Assembly: GCA_905197955.1 (NCBI GenBank)
Contig: CAJKAR010000007.1
Span: 1 to 64,000 of the forward strand
Length of the DNA: 64,000 bases
Direction: 5' to 3'
Origin: an uncultured Lentisphaeria bacterium
Lineage (GTDB): Bacteria > Verrucomicrobiota > Lentisphaeria > Victivallales > UBA1829
The notes beneath the pieces were generated by a model, which saw nothing but the letters and a program-made list of their open reading frames with translations, ran no database searches and was not told the DNA's origin. The position numbers and the translations under genes were made by a program. This document shows, piece by piece, positions 23,639-32,582 of the stretch (its first letter is position 1; each line of letters opens with the position of its first letter).

Positions 23639-23678
23639 CGAGCCCCCGGTGATGTCTAAAGCCCTCACCGGGGGCTCG
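23639..23678. other. Strong stem-loop upstream of the Rep gene, candidate origin
   Basis: CGAGCCCCCGGTGA (23639-23652) pairs perfectly with TCACCGGGGGCTCG (23665-23678) around a 12-nt loop; no T run follows on either strand. It sits between the divergent Rep and helicase genes. The rest of the gap to 23888 holds no gene that I can support. Confidence 0.6.
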
Positions 23679-23888
23679 TATAGGTACTACCAATTAACCT
23701 GCTTTTGATAACGTGAAACCTGCCTGCTGACACAGGGACTTTTGAACCACGATCTCTTGCGTAGCGTAGATGGTGCTTTGACCGGATTATTCCCCGCATA
23801 GGATATTGGATGCACACAGATAAAAAATAACAAACCCCCGGTATTGCATATGAAAGGCCGATTTGAATTTTTTGAAAGGAGTTTTCAC

Positions 23889-25151
23889 ATGGAACTGAAT
23901 GCGGAACAAAAAGAAGCGCTGGCATTGATGCTTTCCGGGAAGAACGTTTTTCTGCGAGGAGATGCCGGCACGGGAAAAACGGAAGTCATCAATGCGTTCA
24001 TCGAGACGAATCCGGAAGGGATCGTACGATTGGCCCCGACCGGGTTGGCGGCCCGAAACCTGAAATCTGGCGGGATGACAATTCACCGTTTTCTGAAAAT
24101 GCTGGAACGGAATCAGCAAGTCTCCCCCGAGCGTACCCGCTCCTATCTGGAAGGCGTTTCCCATCTGATAATCGAAGAGATCAGCATGGTTCGCAGCGAT
24201 CTTTTCAGCCGACTTGATCACGATCTACGTATTTACACCGGACGGAATCAACCGTTTGGAGGAATTTCCATCGTGGTCGTCGGTGATTTTTATCAGCTCC
24301 CGCCCGTCGTTAAAACTCAGAAAGAATATGAGTTCCTGATAAAAAATCTGCACGGGATTTTCGCTTTTGATGCTCCAGTCTGGGCAAAGGCGGATTTTCT
24401 GAATGTAGAATTGAAAACGTCCCATCGTCAAACAGATAGGGCATTTCTGAGATTATTGCGTTCTGTGCGCCTCGGAACCGAAGAGCTTGATGCTCTGCTG
24501 CCATGGCTGAATTCCCGCGTAAAAAAATTATTCCCTCACCCGGAAGCCCGCCATCTTTGCTGCTATCGATCCCGTGCGGAATATATAAACCAATGTTTTG
24601 TGGAGCGCGTGCTTTCCCCCGAACATTTTTTCACAGGAAAATGCGACGGAAATTATCCGGAAGAAGACTGGCCGGTTCCGATTTCTTTAAGAGTGAAAAT
24701 GGGGATGTTCGTGCTTCTGACCGCAAATGAAGCGCATGGGGATTACGTCAATGGCGACCTCGGAATCGTTATTGCTTGGGAACCGGATTACATCTGTGTC
24801 AATCTGCTGCGCGGACCGTGTGTGATGGTCGCGCGGAATACCTGGCTCAATTATGAATATTCCATCGGGATCACCCCTGCCGGTGATCCGCGCCTGAATG
24901 CCCGGATCATTGGAAGTTTTACTCAATTTCCGATTCTTCCAGCCTACGCCATGACGATTCACAAGGCTCAGGGGCAAACGCTGGACCGCGTTCATCTTGA
25001 TCTGCCCCCCCGTCCCTGCTTTGCCTCAGGACAGCTGTACACGGCGTTGTCCCGGGTACGGAAACTGGAGGATCTGTCTTTGAGTCGTCCTATCCTCCGG
25101 AGCGATATCAGAATCAGCGAACACGTCCGATGTTTTTATGATCGGATTTGA
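23889..25151 (+). CDS. Pif1/RecD2-like DNA helicase
   Basis: 420 residues from ATG 23889, which follows GAAAGGAG. Superfamily 1B motifs: Walker A GDAGTGKT at 24-31, motif II IIEEIS at 94-99, a QLPPV strand (motif III, about 138-142), and motif VI-like IHKAQGQTLDRV then YTALSRVRKLEDL near 355-400. It should be an ATP-driven 5'-3' helicase. Pif1-like helicases are common on mobile elements; next to an HUH Rep protein it could unwind the element during replication or transfer. Confidence 0.9.
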   Translation: MELNAEQKEALALMLSGKNVFLRGDAGTGKTEVINAFIETNPEGIVRLAPTGLAARNLKSGGMTIHRFLKMLERNQQVSPERTRSYLEGVSHLIIEEISMVRSDLFSRLDHDLRIYTGRNQPFGGISIVVVGDFYQLPPVVKTQKEYEFLIKNLHGIFAFDAPVWAKADFLNVELKTSHRQTDRAFLRLLRSVRLGTEELDALLPWLNSRVKKLFPHPEARHLCCYRSRAEYINQCFVERVLSPEHFFTGKCDGNYPEEDWPVPISLRVKMGMFVLLTANEAHGDYVNGDLGIVIAWEPDYICVNLLRGPCVMVARNTWLNYEYSIGITPAGDPRLNARIIGSFTQFPILPAYAMTIHKAQGQTLDRVHLDLPPRPCFASGQLYTALSRVRKLEDLSLSRPILRSDIRISEHVRCFYDRI

Positions 25152-25278
25152 AATCGTCCATGGCGTAAGCCGCCTCCTTCTCAAAAAATATGATACTCAC
25201 CGACAGAATGGACATAACTGTTTTATTATAAATAATTTCATTTCGCCATCCTGTGCCAAAAACATACAGGAGGCGAAA

Positions 25279-25608
25279 ATGAACACCACTCAAATTTCCA
25301 TGCAGACCGTTCGTTATTTCAAGCGGATCATGCGACCGATCGCGGAAGACGGAATCATTCCGCTGCCGGAATATCACGAAGTCATCAGCCAGCTGACAAG
25401 TCTGGCCGAACACGGAACCCTGAAACCAGTCGTTGTCCCGAAGCTGATCGACCAGCGAGAAGTAGCAGAAATGCTCGGTATCAGTCACAGCAACTTTAAA
25501 AAACTCGAAGCCGAAGGTGCATTCCCATTCCAACGCAAAATGGTGGGATCTGCCGTCCGGTACAGAAACACGGACATCTTAGATTTTATTCTGGCTTCGG
25601 AGGCATAA
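25279..25608 (+). CDS. Excisionase/AlpA-like DNA-binding protein
   Basis: 109 residues, ATG 25279 after CAGGAGGCG. The C-terminal half has the MerR-like winged helix of excisionases: KLIDQREVAEMLGIS (55-69), NFKKLEAEGAFP, then a wing with RYRNTDILDFI. The N-terminal half (NTTQISMQTVRYFKRI) is unassigned. Likely a recombination directionality factor or regulator for the integrase at 27.6-28.9 kb. Its 3' end overlaps the convergent ATPase gene by 23 bp. Confidence 0.75.
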   Translation: MNTTQISMQTVRYFKRIMRPIAEDGIIPLPEYHEVISQLTSLAEHGTLKPVVVPKLIDQREVAEMLGISHSNFKKLEAEGAFPFQRKMVGSAVRYRNTDILDFILASEA

Positions 25609-27466
25609 AATTCGGTCCATAATAGTTATTCCTAGAGGGCTCAGAATACAAGCGAAATCTCCGCTTGGAAAGTCCGTATTCTCGTTTCAACTTTTTTACC
25701 ATGGATTCTGAAATTTGAAGCCGCTCCGCAATTTCTTTTCCTTTAGCACCCGCTCCCAAAAGTTTCTTTAATTCCGTCACGAGTTGCGGCCGAGGTCGCA
25801 GAAGCCCCGCAGATTTTCTGTTGTATGATGATTCTTTTAAAATTGGTTCGGAGCCATCTAGCAGATTGATACGGTAAAATTTCTTGATTTTCCCATACAG
25901 GGGTATTTCTGCGGAACAAATAACTTCATTCCCAGCACATTCTGCAGACGGTTCAATCACAATTTCCTGTTCGCAATGCAGAGCCTTAATATATGGGTTA
26001 CGCCTGGATTCAACAAAAATTACCGTCCAGCCATGATCGCGTAGCGTGTCGAGAAAAAGCAATGTCTGTTTCAGGACTTTTATAAGAAATGGATTCAGCG
26101 AATCTATAACCAGTATTTTGGGCATCCCGTTTTTTACGGTTTGTGTGGATTGTTCAATGAGCGCAAGTAGTTTTTGACAATCTGAAATCGAACTCGTTTT
26201 AAGTTCTGAAATATTGAGCATTTCATCTAACAGCAGCGGACGTTCATCGGTAATGTTGATCGGCAGTTCTCGGGGATCAAGATTACGGACATTAAGAAAG
26301 TAATTGATTCGCAGGGCATCGATCCAGTCATAGAGCAGACTTTGATCATGCCGTATAAAAAGAACCGTACCATTCTGTGATACAGGAGAAAAAGAGTTGG
26401 AGCAAAATGGAACAAGCAATGCCAGTAAAAAAAGCTCTTTGCTACTGCCGGAACCCGTAATCAGAATTCGATTGCCATGCACAATGAAAGGCGAAATATC
26501 GAATTGAACAGGGCGGTTGATACGCGGAGCAACTTGATTTCTGAAATATCCAAACGGATTTACTCGTTGGGCAGAACGTCCTATTATCCAGTGTCGCCAT
26601 TTTCCCAGATCGACAATCAGCGGAATATTTTCTCTGCCCGGTAATACTTCTGGAACTTCAGCTGAATTCATAAAAATCAGAGACAACTCCGGGCCTCCCA
26701 CGGCTCGGAGTTGTTCCTGAACCCTGATTGCTGTTTCAAGCATTTGCTCATAATTCAATCCGGAATGTTGTTCCATGAAAAAATAGATTTTTTTCTCTTT
26801 TAACTGCTTCCAAGGATAGTGTGTCAAATCGCCATACCAAGATATCCACGCAAGGTCAGAGTTCCCTGAACGCAAGAATTGAGATTGATAAAAGTCTGCG
26901 CCGGCGATGTCGTCAGTCAATATAATAGCGTGAGCTTGTCCTACAAATTGAGTATTATAAAAGGTCAGTGGAAAATTTTCCGGCCAAAATGAATACGAAT
27001 TATTTTTCCCGGAGCAAAACGGGATGACCAATTTTGAGTTTTCTTGTCTTCGGTATAAAACTCCAATATAATAGAAAACATCGTTATCCGAAAAAAAATA
27101 TAATTTTTCGTATGCATTAGAACGTCTCAACAAAGGTTCTGGAATGTATTGAACTGCTGGAGAAATGTCTGCCGAGCTGATATCAGGAAATTTTTCCAGG
27201 ATTTCTTGTCCAACGATGGAAAAACGGCGAAGTTCATTTCTAAGTTCTCCTAAATCCAGCTGGTTCCACACGCTATTGGAAAAAGGTCGCAATGTGTGAC
27301 TCATTGTTTTCTGAAATTCGGGATTATGTTCGATAGCAAATTCTCTTTGACCAAGCTTGATAATTTCCTGTTCTATTTGGGCGTTACGAGACTGATGGCG
27401 AAACGGCCAAAATAGATTGTCCAGAAAAAGCAAATATTGAAATACAAATTCATCAATTATTGACAT
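25586..27466 (-). CDS. Large ATPase-like protein with C-terminal helix-turn-helix
   Basis: 626 residues from ATG 27464-27466, which follows GGAGG. The first third includes HAIILTDDIAGADFY, reminiscent of a TOPRIM-like strand-loop. At about 340-352 RILITGSGSSKEL stands where a Walker A would be, but the usual GK[ST] is replaced by SKE. ILVIDSLNPF near 450 is Walker B-like. The C-terminus (about 565-595, GKEIAERLQISESMVKKLKREYGL) is a clear HTH. The layout recalls RepA/RecA-like replication ATPases, but the degenerate P-loop makes that uncertain. Three iterons lie just upstream. Confidence 0.6.
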   Translation of the reverse strand: MSIIDEFVFQYLLFLDNLFWPFRHQSRNAQIEQEIIKLGQREFAIEHNPEFQKTMSHTLRPFSNSVWNQLDLGELRNELRRFSIVGQEILEKFPDISSADISPAVQYIPEPLLRRSNAYEKLYFFSDNDVFYYIGVLYRRQENSKLVIPFCSGKNNSYSFWPENFPLTFYNTQFVGQAHAIILTDDIAGADFYQSQFLRSGNSDLAWISWYGDLTHYPWKQLKEKKIYFFMEQHSGLNYEQMLETAIRVQEQLRAVGGPELSLIFMNSAEVPEVLPGRENIPLIVDLGKWRHWIIGRSAQRVNPFGYFRNQVAPRINRPVQFDISPFIVHGNRILITGSGSSKELFLLALLVPFCSNSFSPVSQNGTVLFIRHDQSLLYDWIDALRINYFLNVRNLDPRELPINITDERPLLLDEMLNISELKTSSISDCQKLLALIEQSTQTVKNGMPKILVIDSLNPFLIKVLKQTLLFLDTLRDHGWTVIFVESRRNPYIKALHCEQEIVIEPSAECAGNEVICSAEIPLYGKIKKFYRINLLDGSEPILKESSYNRKSAGLLRPRPQLVTELKKLLGAGAKGKEIAERLQISESMVKKLKREYGLSKRRFRLYSEPSRNNYYGPNFMPPKPE

Positions 27467-27512
27467 AACGCCAGCCTCCATTCCGCAAAATATAGCACAG
27501 TTTATGCAGAAT

Positions 27513-27539
27513 AAAAGTTATAAAAGTTATGAAAGTTAT
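27513..27539. repeat. Three tandem 9-bp iterons
   Basis: AAAAGTTAT, AAAAGTTAT and GAAAGTTAT follow each other without gaps, 47 bp upstream of the HTH-ATPase start and next to the integrase 3' end. On a mobile element such iterons usually bind a replication initiator or auto-repressor. Confidence 0.7.
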
Positions 27540-27585
27540 GAAAAATCCTCATGTTCATGGTCATGATAAGTAGAACGCAAGGATA

Positions 27586-28899
27586 TCATTGCCCTAAAAG
27601 GATCTTCCTTATCGTTAAGATTTCCGAAGTTTTCTTTTCGACTTGCTCAATATAAGCAATAGCATCGCGAATGCGGATATCCGCATTATTTATTAATTTT
27701 ACACCGCTGATCGCTTCGATGGCGGCACGCTGGGCTTCCTCGCCCACATGAGTATAGAAACGGTCGATGATGGAAGAATCCGCGCCGAGGATCGAAACGA
27801 CTACGGCTTTCGGAACTCCGGCTTCCGCACAGAAACTGGCGAAGCTGTGACGGAGGCTGTGAAAGCCGTAGACCGTCGCTTTCCTTTTGCGTCCCGGAGT
27901 TGCCACAGATGGTTCCAGTCCAATCCATTTGATCACCCGCAGGACATCGATATTGACCAGGCTGTCGCCAATTTCCTTGCCTCTTTCATCCACGATCTGA
28001 TAGCGGGCGGCGACCTTTGGGCAGACATAGGAATCCGTCTGCCACTTCCGAGCTTCCCGAAGAACCGCCTGCAACGGTTCCGCAATCGGAATTAGCACTT
28101 CTTTCCCGGTTTTGAATTGTTTGACCCAGATACGCTTCTGTTCCAAATCAATGTTTCGCCACTGCATCAGCGCACAGTCTTTCAGACGCTGACCGGTATA
28201 CATCCCGATGTAATAGACGACTTTGATTTCCGCCTTATTCATCAGCTTGCGGTGGGGATTGTCCAGTTCCCTGCGGATGGCCTCCTCCTGTTCCCGCGTA
28301 AAGGCGATGCGGCGTACCAAGGTTCCCTGTTCCTCGCGTTCCTTTCTCAACAATACTGATGAACCAAAAGGATTTTCGATGCTCAGGTAATCTTTCAGCG
28401 TTCCGAAGATTCGACGGATACGGACGATTTTCCGGTTATGGGTTGCCACGGAAATCTGCATGGTTCTGAGATGGTTTGCGAAGTCCTCCGCCATGGCCGG
28501 TGTAACATCCTTGACATCTTTCACGTTGCTGTAACGGGAGAAATAGCGGATCATTTCGTCCAGCGTGGAGTGATAGGCCAGTTCTTCCCGGACGGTGGCG
28601 GGGATTGCGCGCTGAGGGTGTTTGGAGTAGATGTTCCAAATTTCGGAGAGAGGCAGCGGGCGGGCCTGTTTCACGAGATGCCGTGCGACTTTGACGTGGG
28701 CGGAGATGACTTCCTCGGTGGTAGCTTGAATAATCGGGAGCAGTTTCCGGGCTTTTTCGAGAGCTTCTTCCTGATTGGAGGTTTTCAAGCTGACGCATTT
28801 GCGTTCATGCTGGACTTGATAACGGAAGTAGTAGGTGCCGCCTTCTTCTTTCTGGTAAACGGTTCCGACGTCAAGTTTGACTTTGCATTTCTTTCCCAT
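27586..28899 (-). CDS. Tyrosine recombinase / phage integrase
   Basis: 437 residues from ATG 28897-28899, which follows AAGGAG; the frame is open to 28938. An N-terminal arm-binding segment and SAM-like core domain precede the catalytic domain: Arg in MYTGQRLKD, HSLRHSF (His-x-x-Arg), and Tyr in IIDRFYTHVG. All the main active-site residues are visible, so it should be functional. It lies 116 bp from tRNA-Asn and close to the excisionase-like gene. Confidence 0.92.
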   Translation of the reverse strand: MGKKCKVKLDVGTVYQKEEGGTYYFRYQVQHERKCVSLKTSNQEEALEKARKLLPIIQATTEEVISAHVKVARHLVKQARPLPLSEIWNIYSKHPQRAIPATVREELAYHSTLDEMIRYFSRYSNVKDVKDVTPAMAEDFANHLRTMQISVATHNRKIVRIRRIFGTLKDYLSIENPFGSSVLLRKEREEQGTLVRRIAFTREQEEAIRRELDNPHRKLMNKAEIKVVYYIGMYTGQRLKDCALMQWRNIDLEQKRIWVKQFKTGKEVLIPIAEPLQAVLREARKWQTDSYVCPKVAARYQIVDERGKEIGDSLVNIDVLRVIKWIGLEPSVATPGRKRKATVYGFHSLRHSFASFCAEAGVPKAVVVSILGADSSIIDRFYTHVGEEAQRAAIEAISGVKLINNADIRIRDAIAYIEQVEKKTSEILTIRKILLGQ

Positions 28900-29015
28900 C
28901 TTACGCACTCCTTGTGGTAAAATCCTGTTTTGGCTCAATATAGCCGTTGAACTGGGAAATGAAAGTCTTGGTGGTAAAGAATGGCACCTTTATGGTACAT
29001 TTTGAGGGTAAAACT

Positions 29016-29090
29016 GGCTCCGGCAGCTGGATTCGAACCAGCGACCAAGTGGTTAACAGCCACCTACTCTACCGCTGAGCTATGCCGGAG
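29016..29090 (-). tRNA. tRNA-Asn (GTT), CCA encoded
   Basis: The minus strand reads TCCGGCA at the 5' end and TGCCGGA-G-CCA at the 3' end, giving a 7-bp acceptor stem, G discriminator and encoded CCA. The anticodon loop is CTGTTAA (anticodon GTT) and the T loop GGTTCGAATCC. The D stem GCTC pairs imperfectly. It is the likely integration site of the element to the left. Confidence 0.95.
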
Positions 29091-29212
29091 CAAAGAATAA
29101 GCATAATATAAACTCGTTCAGAGAAATGTCAAGCTCAATTTTACAATTTTACTTTATTTTCCTCGAAATGATCACAGAAAATCCGAATCAGATAACAGCG
29201 TAACACTGTATT

Positions 29213-30610
29213 TTAAAGGTCCTTGGCGGCAGGTTCCAGATAAATAAGTTTATCGATTTTCTTCTGTGCGCTTTTGATCCGATAGAGGTGTCCGGGCTGG
29301 AGAAACAGGGATCCTTCCCAGTGGGACGGCTCGGGAAGGGGGACTGCTTCCGGAGAGATTTCTCCGTAATCGTCAAAATAAACAGGATGCCAGGGGAAAA
29401 AGGCCAGAATATTTTTCGAGTTCGGATCCGGCGTCAGTCTGAGGTCGACAAGATTGCCGAGAGAATCCTTCGGACCGATGACAAGAGATGTTTTCCCATT
29501 CAGAACCAGTGTTACTCGTTTCCAATCCCCGCCGGAAAAGGGGCGCAGACGGAAGGTCTGCCGTCTTGCCGTCTGAAGTGCAATGTCTCCGAGATTTACC
29601 GGATGGTCCCCCGTAAAGTAAAAAGTCCGCCCGATACACTCCGGCGCCTCAAGATCCAGTTGATACGGAATCGCGGAGAGACCATCGACCGAAATGGATT
29701 CTCCATTCGTAATCGTTTTCTGGATGACGGTCGTTTGGACCGGGGCGGCACATTCATAGCCCCAGTCGTGCCAGGTCGGTGCGGGAAATGCTGTTTGGAG
29801 GCGGAATACTGCTTTTGCCTCCTTTTTCGGAAGGTGCAGCGTGAAAGTCAGCGGGAAGGTCCTGGTCGATTTTTTCAGATGGAGAACTCCCAGATCAAGC
29901 TGTTTCGGATGCTTCTTCTGCGGATCCAGCCAGATTCCCAGAGGCTCATAACCCGATTTGAAAAATTGCAGTTCCCGTTCGGCATCCGGATAGAGCGCAT
30001 GGGCAAACACTCCATTGGGATAATATCTGGTACATGATGCCACCCCTTCCATGCTTTCGCTCCCTTCCACCCGGAGCTGACCGGTGACAATCACTCCTTT
30101 CCCTTGCCAGTAATCGCTCGAGATTTCACGTTCCAGCTGTTTGATCCGGGCGGCAAGAGCCGGCGTGAATTCCGCTTTGCCCTCGCCGATGGGAAACTGG
30201 CGGAAAATCGGGGGATCCGGCCTGCGTTCTTCCGGTGGCCGCTGAATAAAGTCATTCCTGCGGATGATTAGAGATTTCGGAGGAGGACGGTTGAGACGTT
30301 CCAGTTCCAGAGCGATCCTCAGAAGACTCTGCTCCTTCAGCGCATCGGCAATGGCCGAGACCGGAACGGGAGATTTTTCCGCTTCCAGAAGCGAACGCAG
30401 AGATGAAAACAGCATTCTATCATTCCTCTCCATGAAAGAGGAGGAGCTTACAGGCTCCGGCAGAAACAGAAAAAAAGCAAGCAGAATCGGAAACACGGTA
30501 CACAGAATCCGGAAGACGATCGACTTTCCGCTTGTCCAGATGAGATAGAAAAAGAGAATAACGCAGCAGAACATTCCGCTCAGGAAAAAAAGATCGTATG
30601 TGATGATCAT
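29213..30610 (-). CDS. Hypothetical membrane-anchored protein
   Basis: 465 residues. Two hydrophobic segments (about 8-26 and 33-50) anchor the N-terminus; the rest is probably periplasmic and beta-rich, with repeated strand patterns such as FPLTFTLHLPKKEAKAVFRL. No enzyme motif is recognised. It overlaps the upstream membrane-protein gene by 4 bp (30607-30610), so they are co-translated. ATG 30608-30610 is preceded by GGAAGGAGCG. These are the first genes on the right side of the tRNA. Confidence 0.65.
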   Translation of the reverse strand: MIITYDLFFLSGMFCCVILFFYLIWTSGKSIVFRILCTVFPILLAFFLFLPEPVSSSSFMERNDRMLFSSLRSLLEAEKSPVPVSAIADALKEQSLLRIALELERLNRPPPKSLIIRRNDFIQRPPEERRPDPPIFRQFPIGEGKAEFTPALAARIKQLEREISSDYWQGKGVIVTGQLRVEGSESMEGVASCTRYYPNGVFAHALYPDAERELQFFKSGYEPLGIWLDPQKKHPKQLDLGVLHLKKSTRTFPLTFTLHLPKKEAKAVFRLQTAFPAPTWHDWGYECAAPVQTTVIQKTITNGESISVDGLSAIPYQLDLEAPECIGRTFYFTGDHPVNLGDIALQTARRQTFRLRPFSGGDWKRVTLVLNGKTSLVIGPKDSLGNLVDLRLTPDPNSKNILAFFPWHPVYFDDYGEISPEAVPLPEPSHWEGSLFLQPGHLYRIKSAQKKIDKLIYLEPAAKDL

Positions 30611-31134
30611 TTTTTCGCTCCTTCCGCCGGAAAATTCCGTTCAAAGGAATCGTTCCATTCCCGCAGAGAGGTATCTGGCGCGGAACGCATATACTGTTTC
30701 AGCTCCCTGTGTCGTCCCTCAGTCAGAAGATCTGCGCAGCGATGCAGGTTTTCGAGTGTCCTGGCAGACTCTTCCGCAATCCTGTGAGCGCGCAGAATCC
30801 GCCATCCGGATGCCGCGCCAAAAAGAAAAATCAGAACCAGCAGAATGCCGCGGGAAACCCATCCATCCCGCACAGAACGCAGAAACCACCATAGTCCCCC
30901 GAACAGAAGAAGCAGCGGAATGCCGAGAAGTGCTTCCAGATAGAGAACTCTGACAATATGCGGATACCAGCAAAGCATTGCTGCAATTCCATTCAGAAGC
31001 AGAATTCCGCTGATCAGAAAAAAACAGCGGTAGGTGCGGCGCGGGAGGGGGGCTCCCGATGATTTCGCTTTTCGATACCGCCTCAGCGATGAGAGTCCGA
31101 GCAAGAACAGAATGAGAATAGACGAAAGAGTCAT
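30607..31134 (-). CDS. Hypothetical integral membrane protein
   Basis: 175 residues with four hydrophobic segments (about 2-16, 33-52, 62-86 and 92-110) and a soluble C-terminal tail (VRDGWV region onwards, charged helix). It is upstream partner of the 29213-30610 gene with an ATGA overlap. No family recognised. The start ATG 31132-31134 follows GGGAGAAGAATTC. Confidence 0.6.
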   Translation of the reverse strand: MTLSSILILFLLGLSSLRRYRKAKSSGAPLPRRTYRCFFLISGILLLNGIAAMLCWYPHIVRVLYLEALLGIPLLLLFGGLWWFLRSVRDGWVSRGILLVLIFLFGAASGWRILRAHRIAEESARTLENLHRCADLLTEGRHRELKQYMRSAPDTSLREWNDSFERNFPAEGAKK

Positions 31135-31281
31135 GAATTCTTCTCCCTTTTCAAGAGATCCGCCGCTATCGACAGGATTTCTCCCGTTGCTTACTGTATC
31201 TTCCGGAAATCAAAAAGCAAACCGGGAAAAGTGGTTTGCCCATGGAATCGCCGGATTTTTCCGTGAAAAACGGGCGCTCCG

Positions 31282-31866
31282 TTACGGCATCCACTCGCAG
31301 ATTCCCTGAAGCGGATGGGCTTTATACCATTCGATGAATTCATCGTAGGTCCGGATTCCGTCACGGAGAACCGCCTGATAGTAGGCGATTCCAGGGATGC
31401 TTTCCGTATCTGGAGTCTCATTTTTCAGAGTCAGAATCGCAGTTTTCGTTTCCGGGGTCAGAATCGCGGAAATTCGTTCCGCAAAACGCTCAAAGAATCC
31501 GTCGTAAAAAGATCCTTTCAGGATATGGATCATATCAATCTGCCATGTTTCGCCATTTTCCGCAGAGTACCATGCGTGCCATTCGATGCAATGCTCGTCC
31601 GTATTGATCCGGTTTGCATATTCCATTCTTGCAATGGCTGGATTGGCGGCGATCCGGCTTGCCGCCCGGAAGCTGGTCTCCGTATCCAGTGTTTCCGTAT
31701 AAATGTGAAAATCAATGTCACGATGTTTCATCAGAAGTCCCGTTTTCAGCGAGCCGACAAGATGTACTTCCGCACCGATGCTCTCCCAGGCAGGCACCAC
31801 ACCACTTCTGCGGATCACCTGATATGCCGTCTCCTGATTTCGAGCCGCCAGTTCTTCTATTTTCAT
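31282..31866 (-). CDS. Nucleotidyltransferase-like protein
   Basis: 194 residues from ATG 31864-31866, which lies 8 nt after AGGAGG; an upstream in-frame ATG directly abuts that site and is less likely. VHLVGSLKTGLLMKHRDIDFHIY (about 30-52) has the GS-x(n)-DxD pattern of the nucleotidyltransferase fold (Pol-beta/MNT type). WQIDMIHIL may supply the third acidic residue. The end (IAYYQAVLRDGIRTYDEF) is helical. It could act on a small molecule or tRNA; no partner HEPN gene lies beside it. Confidence 0.65.
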   Translation of the reverse strand: MKIEELAARNQETAYQVIRRSGVVPAWESIGAEVHLVGSLKTGLLMKHRDIDFHIYTETLDTETSFRAASRIAANPAIARMEYANRINTDEHCIEWHAWYSAENGETWQIDMIHILKGSFYDGFFERFAERISAILTPETKTAILTLKNETPDTESIPGIAYYQAVLRDGIRTYDEFIEWYKAHPLQGICEWMP

Positions 31867-32044
31867 TTGAGACATCCTCCTCTTTCCGTCGTTACCGGAT
31901 TCTCTGCGAAGATTTCTGAATGCATCATCCCGTAGCAATTCAGAATTTCCCCTTAAAATACACGTCCTGGATTTCTTTTTCCAGAAGAGATTTCTCTTTT
32001 CCTGTTTGTGCAGAAAAAGTGGGAAAATCTGCGGAATGGATGAC

Positions 32045-32103
32045 TTGACAAAAAAACATTAGCATCTATATTATAATGAACATTTAATAATATAGAATCT
32101 AAT
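32045..32103 (+). promoter_or_regulatory. MarR promoter with inverted-repeat operator
   Basis: TTGACA (32045-32050) and TATATT (32067-32072, 16-bp spacing) form a promoter. ATTAGCATCTATATTATAATG (32058-32078; core TCTATATTAT) faces an inverted partner at 32081-32103 ending ATATAGAATCTAAT, so the operator spans the -10 region. Autoregulation by the MarR protein is the likely meaning. Confidence 0.7.
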
Positions 32104-32119
32104 TTAATAGAGGTTTTCT

Positions 32120-32563
32120 ATGGAATATCACGATATCTGGGTCAAGTTGATCAATGTAATGGATATAATGAGAGAATTGCATCATAAGGAGAATTTAGAG
32201 GAGAGACCGCCGCTTCATACGACAATAGCGGAAGCAAAGGTGATGCACTGTGTCCTGTTCAGCAAAACGAACGGCTGTTCCGTCAAAGAGATTGCGGAAC
32301 GGCTCGGCGTTACACAGGGAGCTGCATCGCAGATCATCGACAAGCTGGTTCGGAAAGGCCCCTTGGAACGTGTGCCCGATGAAAAGGATCGCCGTTGTGT
32401 CCGGATTACGCTTTCGAAAGCCGGACTGGAACGTCATCGCCGGATTTCCGCGTCGTTTGAAAAACTGATGAACCAACTACTGGAAGGAGTCCCCTCGGAA
32501 AATGTCAGGATTTTTGTGGATGTGCTCGATCATCTGATCGAAGCGAAGAAGAAAATGTCATAA
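32120..32563 (+). CDS. MarR-family transcriptional regulator
   Basis: 147 residues. Winged helix: NGCSVKEIAERLGVTQGAASQIIDKLVRKG (about 53-82) followed by the wing VPDEKDRRCVRITLSKAG, the MarR signature D-x-R motif included. Flanking helices form the dimer interface. It leads the efflux locus (adaptor, RND permease remnant, MATE) and its promoter carries an inverted repeat, so it probably represses these genes until an effector binds. Confidence 0.92.
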   Translation: MEYHDIWVKLINVMDIMRELHHKENLEERPPLHTTIAEAKVMHCVLFSKTNGCSVKEIAERLGVTQGAASQIIDKLVRKGPLERVPDEKDRRCVRITLSKAGLERHRRISASFEKLMNQLLEGVPSENVRIFVDVLDHLIEAKKKMS

Positions 32564-32582
32564 ATTTTGGAGGAAACATCGA

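Larger units (their letters stand above)
1..29015. mobile_element. Probable integrative element or genomic island at tRNA-Asn (right end only)
   Basis: A tyrosine recombinase gene (27586-28899, minus) begins 116 bp from the 3' end of a tRNA-Asn gene, the usual arrangement for an element integrated into a tRNA gene. Leftwards lie an HTH-tailed ATPase, an excisionase-like protein, a Pif1-like helicase, an HUH-type Rep protein, conflict-type operons, an ERCC4 nuclease, an IS3 element and decayed genes. To the right gene content switches to housekeeping and metabolic loci. I found no second copy of the tRNA 3' end in the window, so the left boundary is probably beyond position 1 or was lost. The extent given is inference; several elements could be nested here. 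Confidence 0.55.

Noticed and set aside
1..29015. Second att copy of the tRNA-Asn 3' end
   Set aside because: I looked for the T-arm and acceptor sequence elsewhere in the window and found none, so the element's left end cannot be placed.
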